Shown here: piece by piece, positions 43,461 to 53,803 of the stretch
How positions within the stretch are numbered: the stretch's first letter is position 1
How the letters are laid out: each line of letters begins with the position of its first letter
Source of the DNA: JAVBQJ01 sp031549115
Lineage (GTDB): Bacteria > Verrucomicrobiota > Lentisphaeria > Victivallales > Victivallaceae
NCBI GenBank assembly: GCA_031549115.1
Contig: JAVBQJ010000051.1
Coordinates: forward strand, 1 to 64,000
Direction: 5' to 3'
DNA: 64,000 nucleotides
The notes under the pieces: model-generated
The model's database searches: none
Seen by the model: the letters and a program-made list of their open reading frames with translations, nothing else
Told to the model about the DNA's origin: nothing
Program-made: the position numbers and the translations under genes

Positions 43461-45412
43461 AGATGGTAACCTATCGCCGGTACTACGTCGACCAGAGTGT
43501 CGGCGATGTAACTGATTCCGGCGCGCCCTCTCAGCTCCTCGTCGCGCATGATGTTGAAAGACAAGGCGGTGCGGTCGCCCGGCGCCGCCAGTTTGACCAC
43601 CAGTCGCTGCGGCCGGCCGGTTCCGGTGAACTTCACGATGTCCTGGGTCCCGAGCTGCCAGACGTGCGCTTCGTTGGAACGATAGCGTTCCTCACCGTCC
43701 AGCCACACCCGGATCATCCCCTCGCGGCCGAGATTGAAGATCAGTTTGGCCCCGGCCGGCGCGATAAAGGTTCGGACCAGATACCAGCAGGCACCGCCGA
43801 ACCAGTTGCCGAAGTCCTCGCCGGTCAACAGATCGACGCCGGATTCCAAACGCAACGGCGCCAGCTCCGCCAGATCGCCTTTGGCCAGCGCCGCCTCGTC
43901 GAGGTAGGGCCGGTCGAGATAGACGTAGTGACGGTAGGAATCGCCGGTGCAACCGGACCAACCGGGAGGGCTGTTGCGGCCGGGACCGGAATAAGGACAC
44001 TCGTCGCCGTACTTTTCACGGTCCCACATGTCCCAATAGGGGCCGTAGACCAGCCATTGGCGGGCGCCGCCGAGGCCGAAATCGCATTCGGCCACCAGCG
44101 CGCCGCAGACGGCAAAGGTCGCGTGGAAAAGGTTTTTGTCGGCCAACGGCAGGGCGGGATCGGATCGGCGGATCCGCAGGGTGATCGGGTACGCCTCGCC
44201 GGGCGCCAGACACAACTTGACGTGCTCGGGCGATATCAGGGTCCCGGGGGCCGCCGCGACCGCGAATTCGCCCGATACGGCGTCGGCAGTCGGATTGTTC
44301 AAGGTCAGCACCACTTCGGTCGGCGCCGCACGAAAAAGCACCGGGACGGTGCGGTAATCGACGGATATCTCCACGCGCGGCTCGGGGCGCGGCCGGACCG
44401 TGACCCGCGGCGCGCCAACCAGTTCGATGCGGTCGTTGCGCGCGATGGCCATCTCGGCGCCGAGCAAGGCAGTCTCGGCAGCCAGGTCGGTCAGCAGGGC
44501 ATTCTTGTGGTCGACTTCGATGCCGCAGACCAGCGTGGGGCCGAGTTGTTCGCGCCACTCCGGAGGAATGATCGCGGTGCCCTTCCAGGCGCCGAGGATG
44601 CCGCCCAGGGTCGCCGCGGTACAGTCGCAATCCCAACCGGCGTTGATGCAGTTCTCCATCGCCCGGCGAAAATCCTCGCCGGCGGAAAACCAGGCCAGGA
44701 GCCAGAAGGACAAATTGGTGATCGCCTTCGACGCGTCGCGGTCGCCGAAACGGCGCACCGCGATCCGCCAGGCGGTCGGGAAATCCGGAAAGTCACGGGC
44801 GATCTCGGCGGTCTCGGCAACCACCCGGCGCACCGCCGAATCATGCGGCACCGCCGCCAGCCCGGCGGCGATGATCTCATCGCGGGTGGCCGCCACCAGT
44901 GCCTGAGCGGTCATCGCCGCCGAAAAGCGTTCGGCATCGACACTGAAACCGGAGTGATCGAGTTCGGAGTCGAGCCGGGCGAACTCCGCCGCCAGCGCCG
45001 GGTTGCCGGGCGCGACCAGCCCCCAGATATCGCTGCGGATCGGGCTGCCCTCGGATTCGCGGAAGAACTCGTTGTTCCAATACCCCGACCATGGCGGCAT
45101 GATACCACGCTGGACGTTGTAGAGGAAAAATCCGTATTCGCAGAAATTGTACCAGCAGCGGTCCTGCCAGTAGTGCACCAAGTCGGCGGAGCCGACCCAG
45201 CAGCCGCGCTCCTGCAGCGCTTCGAGCCAGACCAGTTGGATATCCAGATCGTCGTTGGGCGGAATTCGGGGCGGCCACAGATCGGCGGCGGTAAGGTGTT
45301 TGAGCTCCTTGTGGTTTTCGACGTAGGCGCCGACGGTGCCGCCGATGCTTTTGCCAAGCCATGCCGCCAGGACCTTGTCCTGATATTCCCGGTAGTCGAG
45401 TCGGTAACGCAT
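43457..45412 (-). CDS. ADP-ribosylglycohydrolase-fold protein with C-terminal beta domains
   Basis: 651 aa. N-terminal DraG-type helical domain (1-about 300): KVLAAWLGKSIGGTVGA, the metal-binding PPNDDLDIQLVWLEAL and the second acidic motif AGWDCDCTAATLGGILGAWK. The C-terminal 350 residues are beta-rich (VEISVDYRTVPVLFRAAPTE, then a jelly-roll-like end GMIRVWLDGEERYRSN), unusual for DraG and more like carbohydrate-active enzymes. Subfamily members in sugar loci may cleave N- or O-glycosides other than ADP-ribose; specificity unknown. First gene of a two-gene operon with the amidohydrolase. Confidence 0.85.
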   Translation of the reverse strand: MRYRLDYREYQDKVLAAWLGKSIGGTVGAYVENHKELKHLTAADLWPPRIPPNDDLDIQLVWLEALQERGCWVGSADLVHYWQDRCWYNFCEYGFFLYNVQRGIMPPWSGYWNNEFFRESEGSPIRSDIWGLVAPGNPALAAEFARLDSELDHSGFSVDAERFSAAMTAQALVAATRDEIIAAGLAAVPHDSAVRRVVAETAEIARDFPDFPTAWRIAVRRFGDRDASKAITNLSFWLLAWFSAGEDFRRAMENCINAGWDCDCTAATLGGILGAWKGTAIIPPEWREQLGPTLVCGIEVDHKNALLTDLAAETALLGAEMAIARNDRIELVGAPRVTVRPRPEPRVEISVDYRTVPVLFRAAPTEVVLTLNNPTADAVSGEFAVAAAPGTLISPEHVKLCLAPGEAYPITLRIRRSDPALPLADKNLFHATFAVCGALVAECDFGLGGARQWLVYGPYWDMWDREKYGDECPYSGPGRNSPPGWSGCTGDSYRHYVYLDRPYLDEAALAKGDLAELAPLRLESGVDLLTGEDFGNWFGGACWYLVRTFIAPAGAKLIFNLGREGMIRVWLDGEERYRSNEAHVWQLGTQDIVKFTGTGRPQRLVVKLAAPGDRTALSFNIMRDEELRGRAGISYIADTLVDVVPAIGYHL

Positions 45413-45494
45413 GAATCCTCACTCCCTATGCGGGGAATTTTTCAGTTCTTTACGGGTTGAACCGAGTAAAGTCCTCGAACATTCAATGGGTTAT

Positions 45495-45523
45495 AGTATA
45501 TCTGGATTTACCGGAAAAGTCAA
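45495..45523 (-). promoter_or_regulatory. Promoter of the ADP-ribosylglycohydrolase operon, twin of 42528-42556
   Basis: Minus strand TTGACT (45523-45518), 17-base spacer, TATACT (45500-45495). Immediately upstream is the near-palindrome CCGGATTTCCGG, shared with the other promoter; probable activator or repressor site. Confidence 0.75.
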
Positions 45524-45546
45524 GAATAAAACCGGATTTCCGGCAA

Positions 45547-47244
45547 TTATTTTGCTGCTTCCTGCATTATTACCGCTTCCTGCGCCAAAAGTTCGCGCGC
45601 CCGCGCCAAGGCGTTGTTGATGTCCGGACAGATGTTTTCCGCGCCGATCTGGGCGGCCAGCCCGTACTGGTTCAGCGCCTGCATCGGTTGCGAACGGGGA
45701 CGTACGCCGGACAGAATCAGTTGGGTGTTGTCGCGGCGGCATTGCGCGAAAAAGCTGTCCAACACATTGAGGCCGGTGGCGTCGACGACCGGGACATGGC
45801 GCATTCGCAGGATGAAGATCTTCGCCTCCCGCCGCGCCGTGCTCATCACCGCATCCTTGAAGCCGTCGACCGCGCCGAAGAAGAACGCCCCCTGCACCTC
45901 GAATACCACCACATCGTCGGGAACCGATTTCAACGCGATCGCATCCGGGTCGCTGGCCGGGTCGGCAGTGTCGCCCGACAACTCCGAGGTAATGGCGCTG
46001 ACGTTGAAAATCTCCGACATGCGGCGGATGAACAGCAGCGCGGCAAGCACGATACCGACTTCGACCGCAACCACCAGATCGACCCAGACCGTCAACAGGA
46101 AAGTGATCAGCATCACCGCCCAATCGCTTCTGGGTCCTTTGAACATGCGCAGAAAGGTCTGGTATTCGCTCATGTTATAGCAGACCACCATCATGATCCC
46201 GGCCAGCGACGCCATCGGAATCAGCTTCGCCTGCGGCGCCAGCAACAGCAAAATCAACAGCAGCGTGATCGCGTGAATCATCCCGGCGACCGGAGTCTGA
46301 CCGCCGCTTTTGATGTTGGTGGCGGTCCGGGCAATGGCGCCGGTGGCGGGGATGCCCTGAAACAGCACCGCACCGATGTTGCCGATCCCCTGCCCGATCA
46401 ATTCGGTGTTCGGCCGGTGACGCCCCCCGATCATACCGTCGGCGACGGTCGCGCTCAGCAGCGATTCAATCCCGGCCAACAGCGCGATGGTAAACGCCGC
46501 CGTCACCAGCGTCGGCATTTCGCTCCAGCTGGGGAAGCTCAATTGCGGGAACGGCAACGTCCGCGGCAGTTCGCCGAAGCGGCTGCCGATGGTTTCGACT
46601 TCGAAGCCGAAAAGCATCGAGACCAAGGTCGCCGCCACCATCCCCGCCAGCATCGCCGGCCAACGCGGCAACCAGCGGCGCATCGCCATAATCACCAGCA
46701 CGGTGAATACGCCCAATCCCAGCGTCAGCAGGTCGATCCGGCCGAGATTGGAGCCGAAGCAGTACAATTTCCCGACGAAGTCGGCCGGAACCTCGGTCAG
46801 GCGCAGCCCCAGAAGGTCGTTGATCTGGGTGGCGCAGATCACCACCGCAATCCCGGAGGTGAACCCGATGGTGACCGGGAACGGAATGAATTTGATCAGC
46901 GCCCCCATTTTGAATATCCCAAACAGGATCAGGATGATCCCCGCCATCAGCGTGGCAGCGAGCAACCCGCTGTCGCCGAACTGTCCATAAATACCGGCAA
47001 TGATGACGATAAAGGCGCCGGTGGGACCGCCGATCTGGACCCGGCTGCCGCCGAACAGCGAAATCAGGAACCCGGCGACGATGGCGGTATAAATTCCCCG
47101 GGTGGGCGGGAAACCGGAGGCAATCGAAAATGCCATCGCCAACGGCAGCGCCACGACGCCGACGGTGACGCCGGCGAAGAGGTCGCCGGAGAACTTTTTC
47201 CAACTATAGGTTTTCATCTCCGAGAAAAATACCGGTCGAAACAT
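45547..47244 (-). CDS. SulP-family anion transporter with STAS domain
   Basis: 565 aa from ATG 47244 (a GTG two codons upstream is the alternative). SulP signature near the N-terminus (LFAGVTVGVVALPLAMAFSI, PPTRGIYTAIVAGFLISLFG, QIGGPTGAFIVI), then 10-12 predicted spans and the core helix motif of TM10 (LIGQGIGNIGAVLFQGIPAT). The C-terminal STAS domain (about 430-550) has PVVDATGLNVLDSFF. Transports sulfate, bicarbonate or dicarboxylates across the inner membrane; substrate not decidable here. Monocistronic by position. Confidence 0.93.
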   Translation of the reverse strand: MFRPVFFSEMKTYSWKKFSGDLFAGVTVGVVALPLAMAFSIASGFPPTRGIYTAIVAGFLISLFGGSRVQIGGPTGAFIVIIAGIYGQFGDSGLLAATLMAGIILILFGIFKMGALIKFIPFPVTIGFTSGIAVVICATQINDLLGLRLTEVPADFVGKLYCFGSNLGRIDLLTLGLGVFTVLVIMAMRRWLPRWPAMLAGMVAATLVSMLFGFEVETIGSRFGELPRTLPFPQLSFPSWSEMPTLVTAAFTIALLAGIESLLSATVADGMIGGRHRPNTELIGQGIGNIGAVLFQGIPATGAIARTATNIKSGGQTPVAGMIHAITLLLILLLLAPQAKLIPMASLAGIMMVVCYNMSEYQTFLRMFKGPRSDWAVMLITFLLTVWVDLVVAVEVGIVLAALLFIRRMSEIFNVSAITSELSGDTADPASDPDAIALKSVPDDVVVFEVQGAFFFGAVDGFKDAVMSTARREAKIFILRMRHVPVVDATGLNVLDSFFAQCRRDNTQLILSGVRPRSQPMQALNQYGLAAQIGAENICPDINNALARARELLAQEAVIMQEAAK

Positions 47245-47402
47245 ACCCACCTGCCTTGCAAATAAGCGAAATAAAAGTTGAAAATAAGAAAATAAGACTT
47301 ATAATATACCGCGAAATGATTTTTTTACAATGTCCGGATTGGGTATTTACCCGTCCGAAATGTATTGTTTTCAATAGTATAGTGGATTTACCGGGAGATG
47401 CG

Positions 47403-48266
47403 ATGAAGCGGTGGCGAATAAGCCGGGAAAATTTGAAGTGCGTCTGCAAGGTCGGGTTCAGGCATTTGGGGCTGTGTCCGTTGCTGATCGTGTGTTTATT
47501 GGCAACAGGGATGATGTTGACACTCGGAGTTTACTGGCTCGACAGGATTGTGCCGGAGTGGCTACCCAAAGTGTCGGGTGAACCATTGGGTTTGTTGAAT
47601 TGGAACTGGCCGGCTTTCATCGGGGTGACGGCATGCAGCGGCTTTGCGGGTATCTTCTGCTGGACGGTGTTGTACAGTGAGATTCTGGACGCGCTGCATG
47701 GACGGACGGTTTCGCTCCGGCACAGCATAGCGGCCGCGGCGCGTTGTCTGCCGGCGCTGCTTGGGTGGACCGCACTCTCCTGCGTGATCGGACTGGGATT
47801 CTCGATGCTGGAATATGAAAGCAGCGCCTTGGGGAGATGCGTATTAAGTCTGGCCAGACTGATCTGGACGCTGGCGGTAGTATTCGTATTGCCGGCGATC
47901 GTAACGCGGCCGCCGGAGTGGAACCCGTTCGGTTATCTGAAAATCTCCGTGCTGTTGGTAAAGCGGCTGTGGGTCGAATTACTGATCGGTTATGTCGGCA
48001 TCCTGCTGATGATGGCCGGGGGGGTTCTGGTGACTCTGATGTTGGTGACAGTTCTGGGAGAATGGGTTCGCTCCATATTCGGAGAACCTTACAGTACGGG
48101 AGTTACTGTCGGCGTACTTGGACTTGTGATGCTGCTGTTGGTCACAGTTGGTTTTCTCCTGAATAATTTGTACATCGCTTCGCTGTATATCTACGCAACC
48201 GAGGGCGCCCTGTCCAACGGCACGACCGAAGCCGACATGGAGCGGGCAATATCCGCGGCAAAATAA
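47403..48266 (+). CDS. Polytopic membrane protein, DUF6159-like
   Basis: 287 aa from ATG 47403, which has GGGAGATG upstream. About six hydrophobic spans (LCPLLIVCLLATGMMLTLGV, FIGVTACSGFAGIFCWTVLY, LLIGYVGILLMMAGGVLVTL). The pattern VVFVLPAIVTRPPEWNPFGY, then KISVLLVKRLWVELLIGYVG, recalls the DUF6159 family of uncharacterised membrane proteins. Function unknown. Confidence 0.72.
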   Translation: MKRWRISRENLKCVCKVGFRHLGLCPLLIVCLLATGMMLTLGVYWLDRIVPEWLPKVSGEPLGLLNWNWPAFIGVTACSGFAGIFCWTVLYSEILDALHGRTVSLRHSIAAAARCLPALLGWTALSCVIGLGFSMLEYESSALGRCVLSLARLIWTLAVVFVLPAIVTRPPEWNPFGYLKISVLLVKRLWVELLIGYVGILLMMAGGVLVTLMLVTVLGEWVRSIFGEPYSTGVTVGVLGLVMLLLVTVGFLLNNLYIASLYIYATEGALSNGTTEADMERAISAAK

Positions 48267-48290
48267 GAGCGGACCGCCCCTCCCCGCAGC

Positions 48291-48983
48291 TCACTCCCCT
48301 TCGATCGGCAACGGCTCGCCGAGGTGGCGGGGGGAACGGTGGAGGATGTTGACGTCGATCCAGGCGGCGCAACGGGCGAGGCTTTCGCGGCAGAACATCT
48401 TCAACCGGAAGCGCCAGCTCAGGTCGCGCGCGGCGTAACCGAAGGCCTCGACGCCGTGCGCATCCCCCAGATACAGCGCGCGCCGGCAGTGAAAGTCCTG
48501 CGAGATGACGATCAGCCGGTCGACCTGAAAGATCTCCCGTGCCCGCACCATCGAATCCAGCGTCCGCAACCCGGCATAATCAAGCACGATATCGCCGGGA
48601 TCGACCCCGGCGGCGATCAGGTCGCCGCGCATATCTTCGGGTTCGTTATAATTCTTGCGGCTATGGTCGCCGGAAGCCAGAATCTTGGCGATCTTCCCGG
48701 CGTGGTAGAGTTCGGCGGCGGCTTGAATGCGATAGACGTAATACAGATTCGGGCGCCCGGCGACATGTTTGCTGGTGCCGAGCACAATGCCGACCCGGCA
48801 TTCGGGCACGGCGTCGAGTTGATGATACACGTATGGACCGGTCTTTTCCACGGCGAGATTGCCGGCGAGAAACAGCACCCCCGCGACAACCGCGCCCAGA
48901 CCAAGAGCGTAGATGAGATAGCGGCAACGCTGTATCGCAGCCAATCGCCACAGTTTTTCTGCTTGTGATTTGAAAAATGACAT
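48291..48983 (-). CDS. sanA: SanA/YdcF-like DUF218 membrane protein
   Basis: 230 aa from ATG 48983. One N-terminal membrane helix (LIYALGLGAVVAGVLFLAGN) followed by the DUF218 core: VGIVLGTSKHVAGRPNLYYV, KILASGDHSRKNYNEPEDMR, DPGDIVLDYAGLRTLDSMVR, LIVISQDFHCRRALYLGDAH, then FGYAARD. The YRIQAAAELY and ASGD motifs match SanA, linked in Enterobacteria to envelope barrier function. Divergent from trmB, 60 bases apart. Confidence 0.88.
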   Translation of the reverse strand: MSFFKSQAEKLWRLAAIQRCRYLIYALGLGAVVAGVLFLAGNLAVEKTGPYVYHQLDAVPECRVGIVLGTSKHVAGRPNLYYVYRIQAAAELYHAGKIAKILASGDHSRKNYNEPEDMRGDLIAAGVDPGDIVLDYAGLRTLDSMVRAREIFQVDRLIVISQDFHCRRALYLGDAHGVEAFGYAARDLSWRFRLKMFCRESLARCAAWIDVNILHRSPRHLGEPLPIEGE

Positions 48984-49043
48984 ATTTGGGGGTATTTTAT
49001 AAGTTGCGACTTTACCATAGCACAACCGCGGGATGATGTCAAT

Positions 49044-49628
49044 ATGGATTATATGCAATTGGGGTGGACTTACGAAAATCTGCGCTTCGACACGCCGACG
49101 GTGGAATTGGATCTGGGGTGCGGCGCCGGATCGTTCGCCCGGGCGCTGGCGCGCCGCTACCCCGAACGGCTGATTCTCGCCGGCGATGTAATGATCGGGC
49201 GCTTGCGCAAGGTCAATAAAAACAACGAGATACCGAATCTTCAGATCCTCCGCGCCGAATCGCGTTATCTCGTGAGCGTATTGCTCGGCGACGCGTCGCT
49301 CGACCGCATCCATTTGTTGTGCCCCGATCCGTGGCCGAAGGACAAACACCGGGGACACCGGCTGCTGGCGAGCAACTTCATCGCCCAATTGCACCGGGTG
49401 TTGAAAACGGACGGAATTTTTCACTTTTCCACCGACGACGCCCCCTACTGGGAGCAGGCGCAGCAGGTGTTGACCGCGTCACGCCTTTTCGCCGCCGCCC
49501 CGGAGGCGCTGGCGGATATCGCCGACCTGAAAACCGACTTCGAACGGCATTGGCTTGCGGAGGGAAAAACGGTTCGCCACGCCGCCTGGCGCAAACTGCC
49601 GTTGCCGCCGCATACCATCGGACACTGA
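49044..49628 (+). CDS. trmB: tRNA (guanine-N7-)-methyltransferase
   Basis: 194 aa. SAM-binding VELDLGCGAGSFARALARR, then LDRIHLLCPDPWPKDKHRGH (the TrmB PDPWPK-x-RHxxRR signature, here KDKHRGHRL) and DGIFHFSTDDAPYWEQAQ. Methylates G46 of tRNA. Somewhat shorter than the E. coli enzyme because the N-terminal extension is absent. Confidence 0.93.
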   Translation: MDYMQLGWTYENLRFDTPTVELDLGCGAGSFARALARRYPERLILAGDVMIGRLRKVNKNNEIPNLQILRAESRYLVSVLLGDASLDRIHLLCPDPWPKDKHRGHRLLASNFIAQLHRVLKTDGIFHFSTDDAPYWEQAQQVLTASRLFAAAPEALADIADLKTDFERHWLAEGKTVRHAAWRKLPLPPHTIGH

Positions 49629-49726
49629 AAAAAAGCCGTTTCCGGCTGGAAAAAATGCCGTTCCGGTGCTATAGTATCGGGTTTGATTGCAGATTCGCGT
49701 TTTTAATCAATAAAAGGGCTACGCAA

Positions 49727-51019
<1,293 letters not shown>

Positions 51020-51036
51020 GTTTTCAGGTGACAACC

Positions 51037-52455
51037 ATGAGCAAGCACCAACATCAACATACCGTAGAGAAGATCGGCGGCACCTCCATGAGCCGCTTCG
51101 GCGACGTGATGACCAACGTCATCATCGGCAACCGGCAGCCGTCGAATTACTACAACCGCCTTTTCGTGGTGTCCGCCTATGGCGGCATCACCAACCTCCT
51201 GCTGGAAGACAAAAAAACCGGCGCTCCCGGCGTCTACGCCAGCTTCGCCGCCGGCAATCGCGAATGGGAAGCGCAGCTGGAAACAGTGCGCCAGGCGATG
51301 ATCGAGTTCAACCGTTCGTTCGAATCGATCGGATTGGATCAGGCGCAGGCGGACACTTTCGTCGACGAACGGATCGGCGGCATCCGCTCCTGCCTCAAAC
51401 ACCTGGCGCAGCTGCGCGGCTTCGGCCACTTCAAGAGCAAGGATTATCTGCCGCCGACGCGGGAAATCCTGAGCGCGGTCGGCGAAGCCCACAGCGCCTA
51501 CAATTCAGTATTGATTCTGCGGGCGAACGGCATTCAGGCGGAATTTGTCGACCTGACCGGCTGGATGGATGATTTTTCGGGTACGCTTGAGGCGATGATC
51601 GAGCGCAATCTGGCGGGGCTGGATTTCAGCACCTGCCTGCCGATCGTGACCGGCTACGCCAAATGCAGCGAAGGGATCATGGCGCGCTTCGACCGCGGCT
51701 ACAGTGAAATCACCTTCAGCAAGCTGGCGGTGGTGACCGGTGCGCGCGAAGGAGTGATCCACAAGGAATTCCACCTTTCGACCGGCGACCCGAAGTTGAT
51801 GGGCGTGGACAAGGTGCGGACGATCGGCTTCACCAACTTCGACATCGCCGACCAGTTGGCGGACATGGCGATGGAGGCGATCCACCCCAAAGCGGCGAAG
51901 GAGATGGAGCATCAGAATATTCCGATCCGGGTCACCAACGCCTTCGACCCGGAAAATCCGGGAACGCTGATCAGCCGCGACTACGTGTCGCCGGAAGCGC
52001 GGGTCGAAATGATCTGCGGCCGCCGCGATGTCATCGCGATCGAAGTGTTCGATCCGGAGATGGTCGGCCAGAGCGGCTACGACTATATGCTGATGGAAGC
52101 CTTTTACAACTGCGGCATCAGCTATATCGCCAAGAACACCAACGCCAATACGATCACCAACTACGTGCCGGAAAAGTCGAAGAACCTTTCGAACTGCGTC
52201 GAGGTGCTGAAATCGCGTTATCCGAATGCGAAGATTCACACCCATCCGGTGGCGATCGTTTCGGTGATCGGCAGCAATATGAAGATTCCGGGTTTCCTGT
52301 CCAAGGCGGCGAAAGCATTGGCGGACGCCGATATCAACATTCTGGCGTTGGATCAGTGCATGCGCCAGGTCAATATGCAGTTCATGGTCGAACGCGAAGA
52401 TTACCAGAAAGCGCAAATCGCGCTGCACCGCGAGCTGGTCGAAAAGCTGCAATGA
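51037..52455 (+). CDS. lysC: Aspartate kinase
   Basis: 472 aa from ATG 51037. N-terminal HTVEKIGGTSMSRFGDVM (variant of KFGGTS), an insertion-rich kinase domain as in ectoine-type kinases, SEITFSKLAVVTGAREGVIH, EFHLSTGDPKLMG (phosphate-binding TxDP), NAFDPENPGTLIS, then two ACT domains (about 320-472, VAIVSVIGSNMKIPGFLSKA, DADINILALDQCMRQVNMQF). Catalyses the first step of the aspartate family pathway, and pairs with hom upstream. Confidence 0.94.
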   Translation: MSKHQHQHTVEKIGGTSMSRFGDVMTNVIIGNRQPSNYYNRLFVVSAYGGITNLLLEDKKTGAPGVYASFAAGNREWEAQLETVRQAMIEFNRSFESIGLDQAQADTFVDERIGGIRSCLKHLAQLRGFGHFKSKDYLPPTREILSAVGEAHSAYNSVLILRANGIQAEFVDLTGWMDDFSGTLEAMIERNLAGLDFSTCLPIVTGYAKCSEGIMARFDRGYSEITFSKLAVVTGAREGVIHKEFHLSTGDPKLMGVDKVRTIGFTNFDIADQLADMAMEAIHPKAAKEMEHQNIPIRVTNAFDPENPGTLISRDYVSPEARVEMICGRRDVIAIEVFDPEMVGQSGYDYMLMEAFYNCGISYIAKNTNANTITNYVPEKSKNLSNCVEVLKSRYPNAKIHTHPVAIVSVIGSNMKIPGFLSKAAKALADADINILALDQCMRQVNMQFMVEREDYQKAQIALHRELVEKLQ

Positions 52456-52465
52456 CGTTTGCATT

Positions 52466-52489
52466 CCGGCGCCGCCCGGACGGCGCCGG
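52466..52489 (+). terminator. GC-rich hairpin after lysC
   Basis: CCGGCGCCG-CCCGGA-CGGCGCCGG, 9-bp perfect stem, no T-tract. Confidence 0.5.
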
Positions 52490-52505
52490 AGCAATATGTC
52501 ATAAA

Positions 52506-52527
52506 ACGGGAAAAAACCTCTTCCCGT
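52506..52527 (+). terminator. Second hairpin after lysC
   Basis: ACGGGAA (52506-52512) pairs with TTCCCGT (52521-52527), followed by GCTTGTATTT; likely contributes to termination before tRNA-Arg. Confidence 0.4.
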
Positions 52528-52586
52528 GCTTGTATTTCATGAAAAGAATGGCATATTAAAAGCCATCGAAACGTAAGATTCGACGT

Positions 52587-52663
52587 GCACCCATAGCTCA
52601 ATTGGATAGAGCGTCTGGCTACGGACCAGAAGGTTTGGGGTTCAAATCCCTATGGGTGTACCA
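52587..52663 (+). tRNA. tRNA-Arg(ACG), CCA encoded
   Basis: Acceptor GCACCCA/TGGGTGT; D-arm GCTCAATTGGATAGAGC; anticodon stem TCTGG/CCAGA around CTACGGA (anticodon ACG); T-arm GGGGTTCAAATCCC; ACCA end. Its 3' side abuts decayed mobile-element sequence. Confidence 0.95.
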
Positions 52664-52771
52664 TTTTAGACTTTCAGTCGAACTTTCCAGCCGGAAAGCA
52701 GCTTTGATCGTTTCCTTATCCACGCTGATAACCTTGGCAATGTACTGTTTCAGGGTGAAAAAAGACCGCGT
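52619..52771 (-). pseudogene. Fragment resembling a recombinase C-terminus, ending inside tRNA-Arg
   Basis: An open stretch of 50 codons on the minus strand (LKQYIAKVISVDKETIKAAF, then RLESSTES) with the strand pattern seen at the ends of large serine recombinases. It continues into the tRNA complement and stops at TAG 52619-52621. Family assignment is weak, but integrase remnants beside a tRNA gene are common. Confidence 0.35.
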
Positions 52772-52990
52772 TCAGCGCATGACGCTCGTGACGATGACCC
52801 CGATGCCGAACACCAGTCCGGCGATCTTGTACCGGTTCAGCCGTTCCCGGAAAAACGCCGTCATCAGCAAGACCCCGCCCGCCAGGGACAACCCCTGAAC
52901 CAACGGAAATACGATCACCGCCGGCAGGTTCATCGCCGCTTGCATCAGCAGTTGCGTCAGCCAGAGCGAGACGTCCAGCGCGGCGCCCCA
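52772..52990 (-). pseudogene. C-terminal fragment of an EamA/DMT-type transporter
   Basis: 72 codons ending at TGA 52772-52774: LLMQAAMNLPAVIVFPLVQG, then LSLAGGVLLMTAFFRERLNR and GLVFGIGVIVTSVMR. This is the last two or three helices of a drug/metabolite-type permease (the FFRERLNRYKIAG motif is typical of EamA). Its 5' part is replaced by the truncated clamp-cassette gene; the join lies near 52991 around AATTCGG. Confidence 0.6.
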
Positions 52991-53154
52991 GCCGAATTCC
53001 GGACCAGATCGAAGGTCTCGTGAATCTTGCCCTGGAGCTGTTCCGGCGTCAGGCCGTCCGGCAATTCGACCTCGACCGAAGCGTGATACGACTGCGAAGA
53101 ATACTCGCCCTCCGCCGGCACCTTTTTCGAATACGACGCATTTAACTTCAACAT
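52991..53154 (-). pseudogene. Truncated copy of the small clamp-cassette gene
   Basis: The first 53 codons (MLKLNASYSKKVPAEGEYSS, then SYHASVEVELPDGLTPEQLQ) are near-identical to the gene at 18609, then the match stops abruptly at VRNS and transporter sequence begins. The GAGATG ribosome-site context is kept. Confidence 0.85.
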
Positions 53155-53230
53155 AATCTCATCTCCATAAACACCGAAGAGCCGAGGTCATCACCGCCCC
53201 CGGCTCTCCGGCTTCTTGATTGTTTGTCCT

Positions 53231-53707
53231 TCAGATCGCCATCTTGATCCGTTCAATGGCGCGCCGCGCCTGAACGAATTCACGCTCCTTCTGCTTCTGC
53301 GCCAATACGGCTTCCTTGACCTTGCGGGTCAGGGTAGCCGATTCGTCAAACAGCATTTTCAGCTTGCCGCGCAAATCGTCCACGGTGGCGTTGAGTTCGT
53401 CCATCACGTTGACGGATTCGGTCGGTTTGGTTTCTTCCATTTTGGGTTCCTCCTTCTGAATTACGGGTTGAATATGGGTAGCTTTGGCGGGAATCGCGCG
53501 AACCGGCATGGCGATGAAACGACCATAGTCACCCGTCGCCACCACCGGGGTATTGCCGTCCGAACCGGATCGGTTGCCATCAACGTCGCTTCGGCACCCA
53601 TTCCCACGAACCTCACCATCCGCTGAACGTCCACCGGCGAAGTCTGCGAACAAACCTTCCCCAAATACCCTCAAGGCATCGACCGACACATTCTTCTTGA
53701 TCTTCAT
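53231..53707 (-). pseudogene. Internally deleted, frameshifted copy of the clamp paralogue
   Basis: Starts MKIKKNVSVDALRVFG like 17273, then shifts frame (the GKVCSQTSPVDVQRMVRFVG segment is in another frame). After ATLMATD it jumps to GSDGNTPVVATGDYGRF, losing about 780 bases that encode domains 1-3. The C-terminal coiled coil is intact (ARRAIERIKMAI). The joined ends share GC-ACCG-type short homology. Cannot encode a clamp. Confidence 0.85.
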
Positions 53708-53803
53708 ATTACCTTCCTGATAAAAATCAAGCCTCCCATCGCAGAAATACTAATATTATTGCGATGTAATTTTAATTAGCTATCACAAAAGTCCAAATTA
53801 CAC

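Larger units (their letters stand above)
52991..53740 (-). repeat. Decayed second copy of the clamp cassette 5' part
   Basis: Inverted relative to, and homologous with, about 17245-18775, minus an internal 780-base deletion; includes the GGCTTGATTTTTATC leader segment, the 17-bp hairpin and two genes. Flanked by foreign sequence on both sides. Confidence 0.8.

Noticed and set aside
43463..45460. A 665-codon plus-strand frame
   Set aside because: Antisense of the ADP-ribosylglycohydrolase-like gene, which has strong motifs.
52602..52898. A plus-strand frame starting inside tRNA-Arg
   Set aside because: It starts within the tRNA and is opposite the transporter and recombinase remnants; no recognisable protein.
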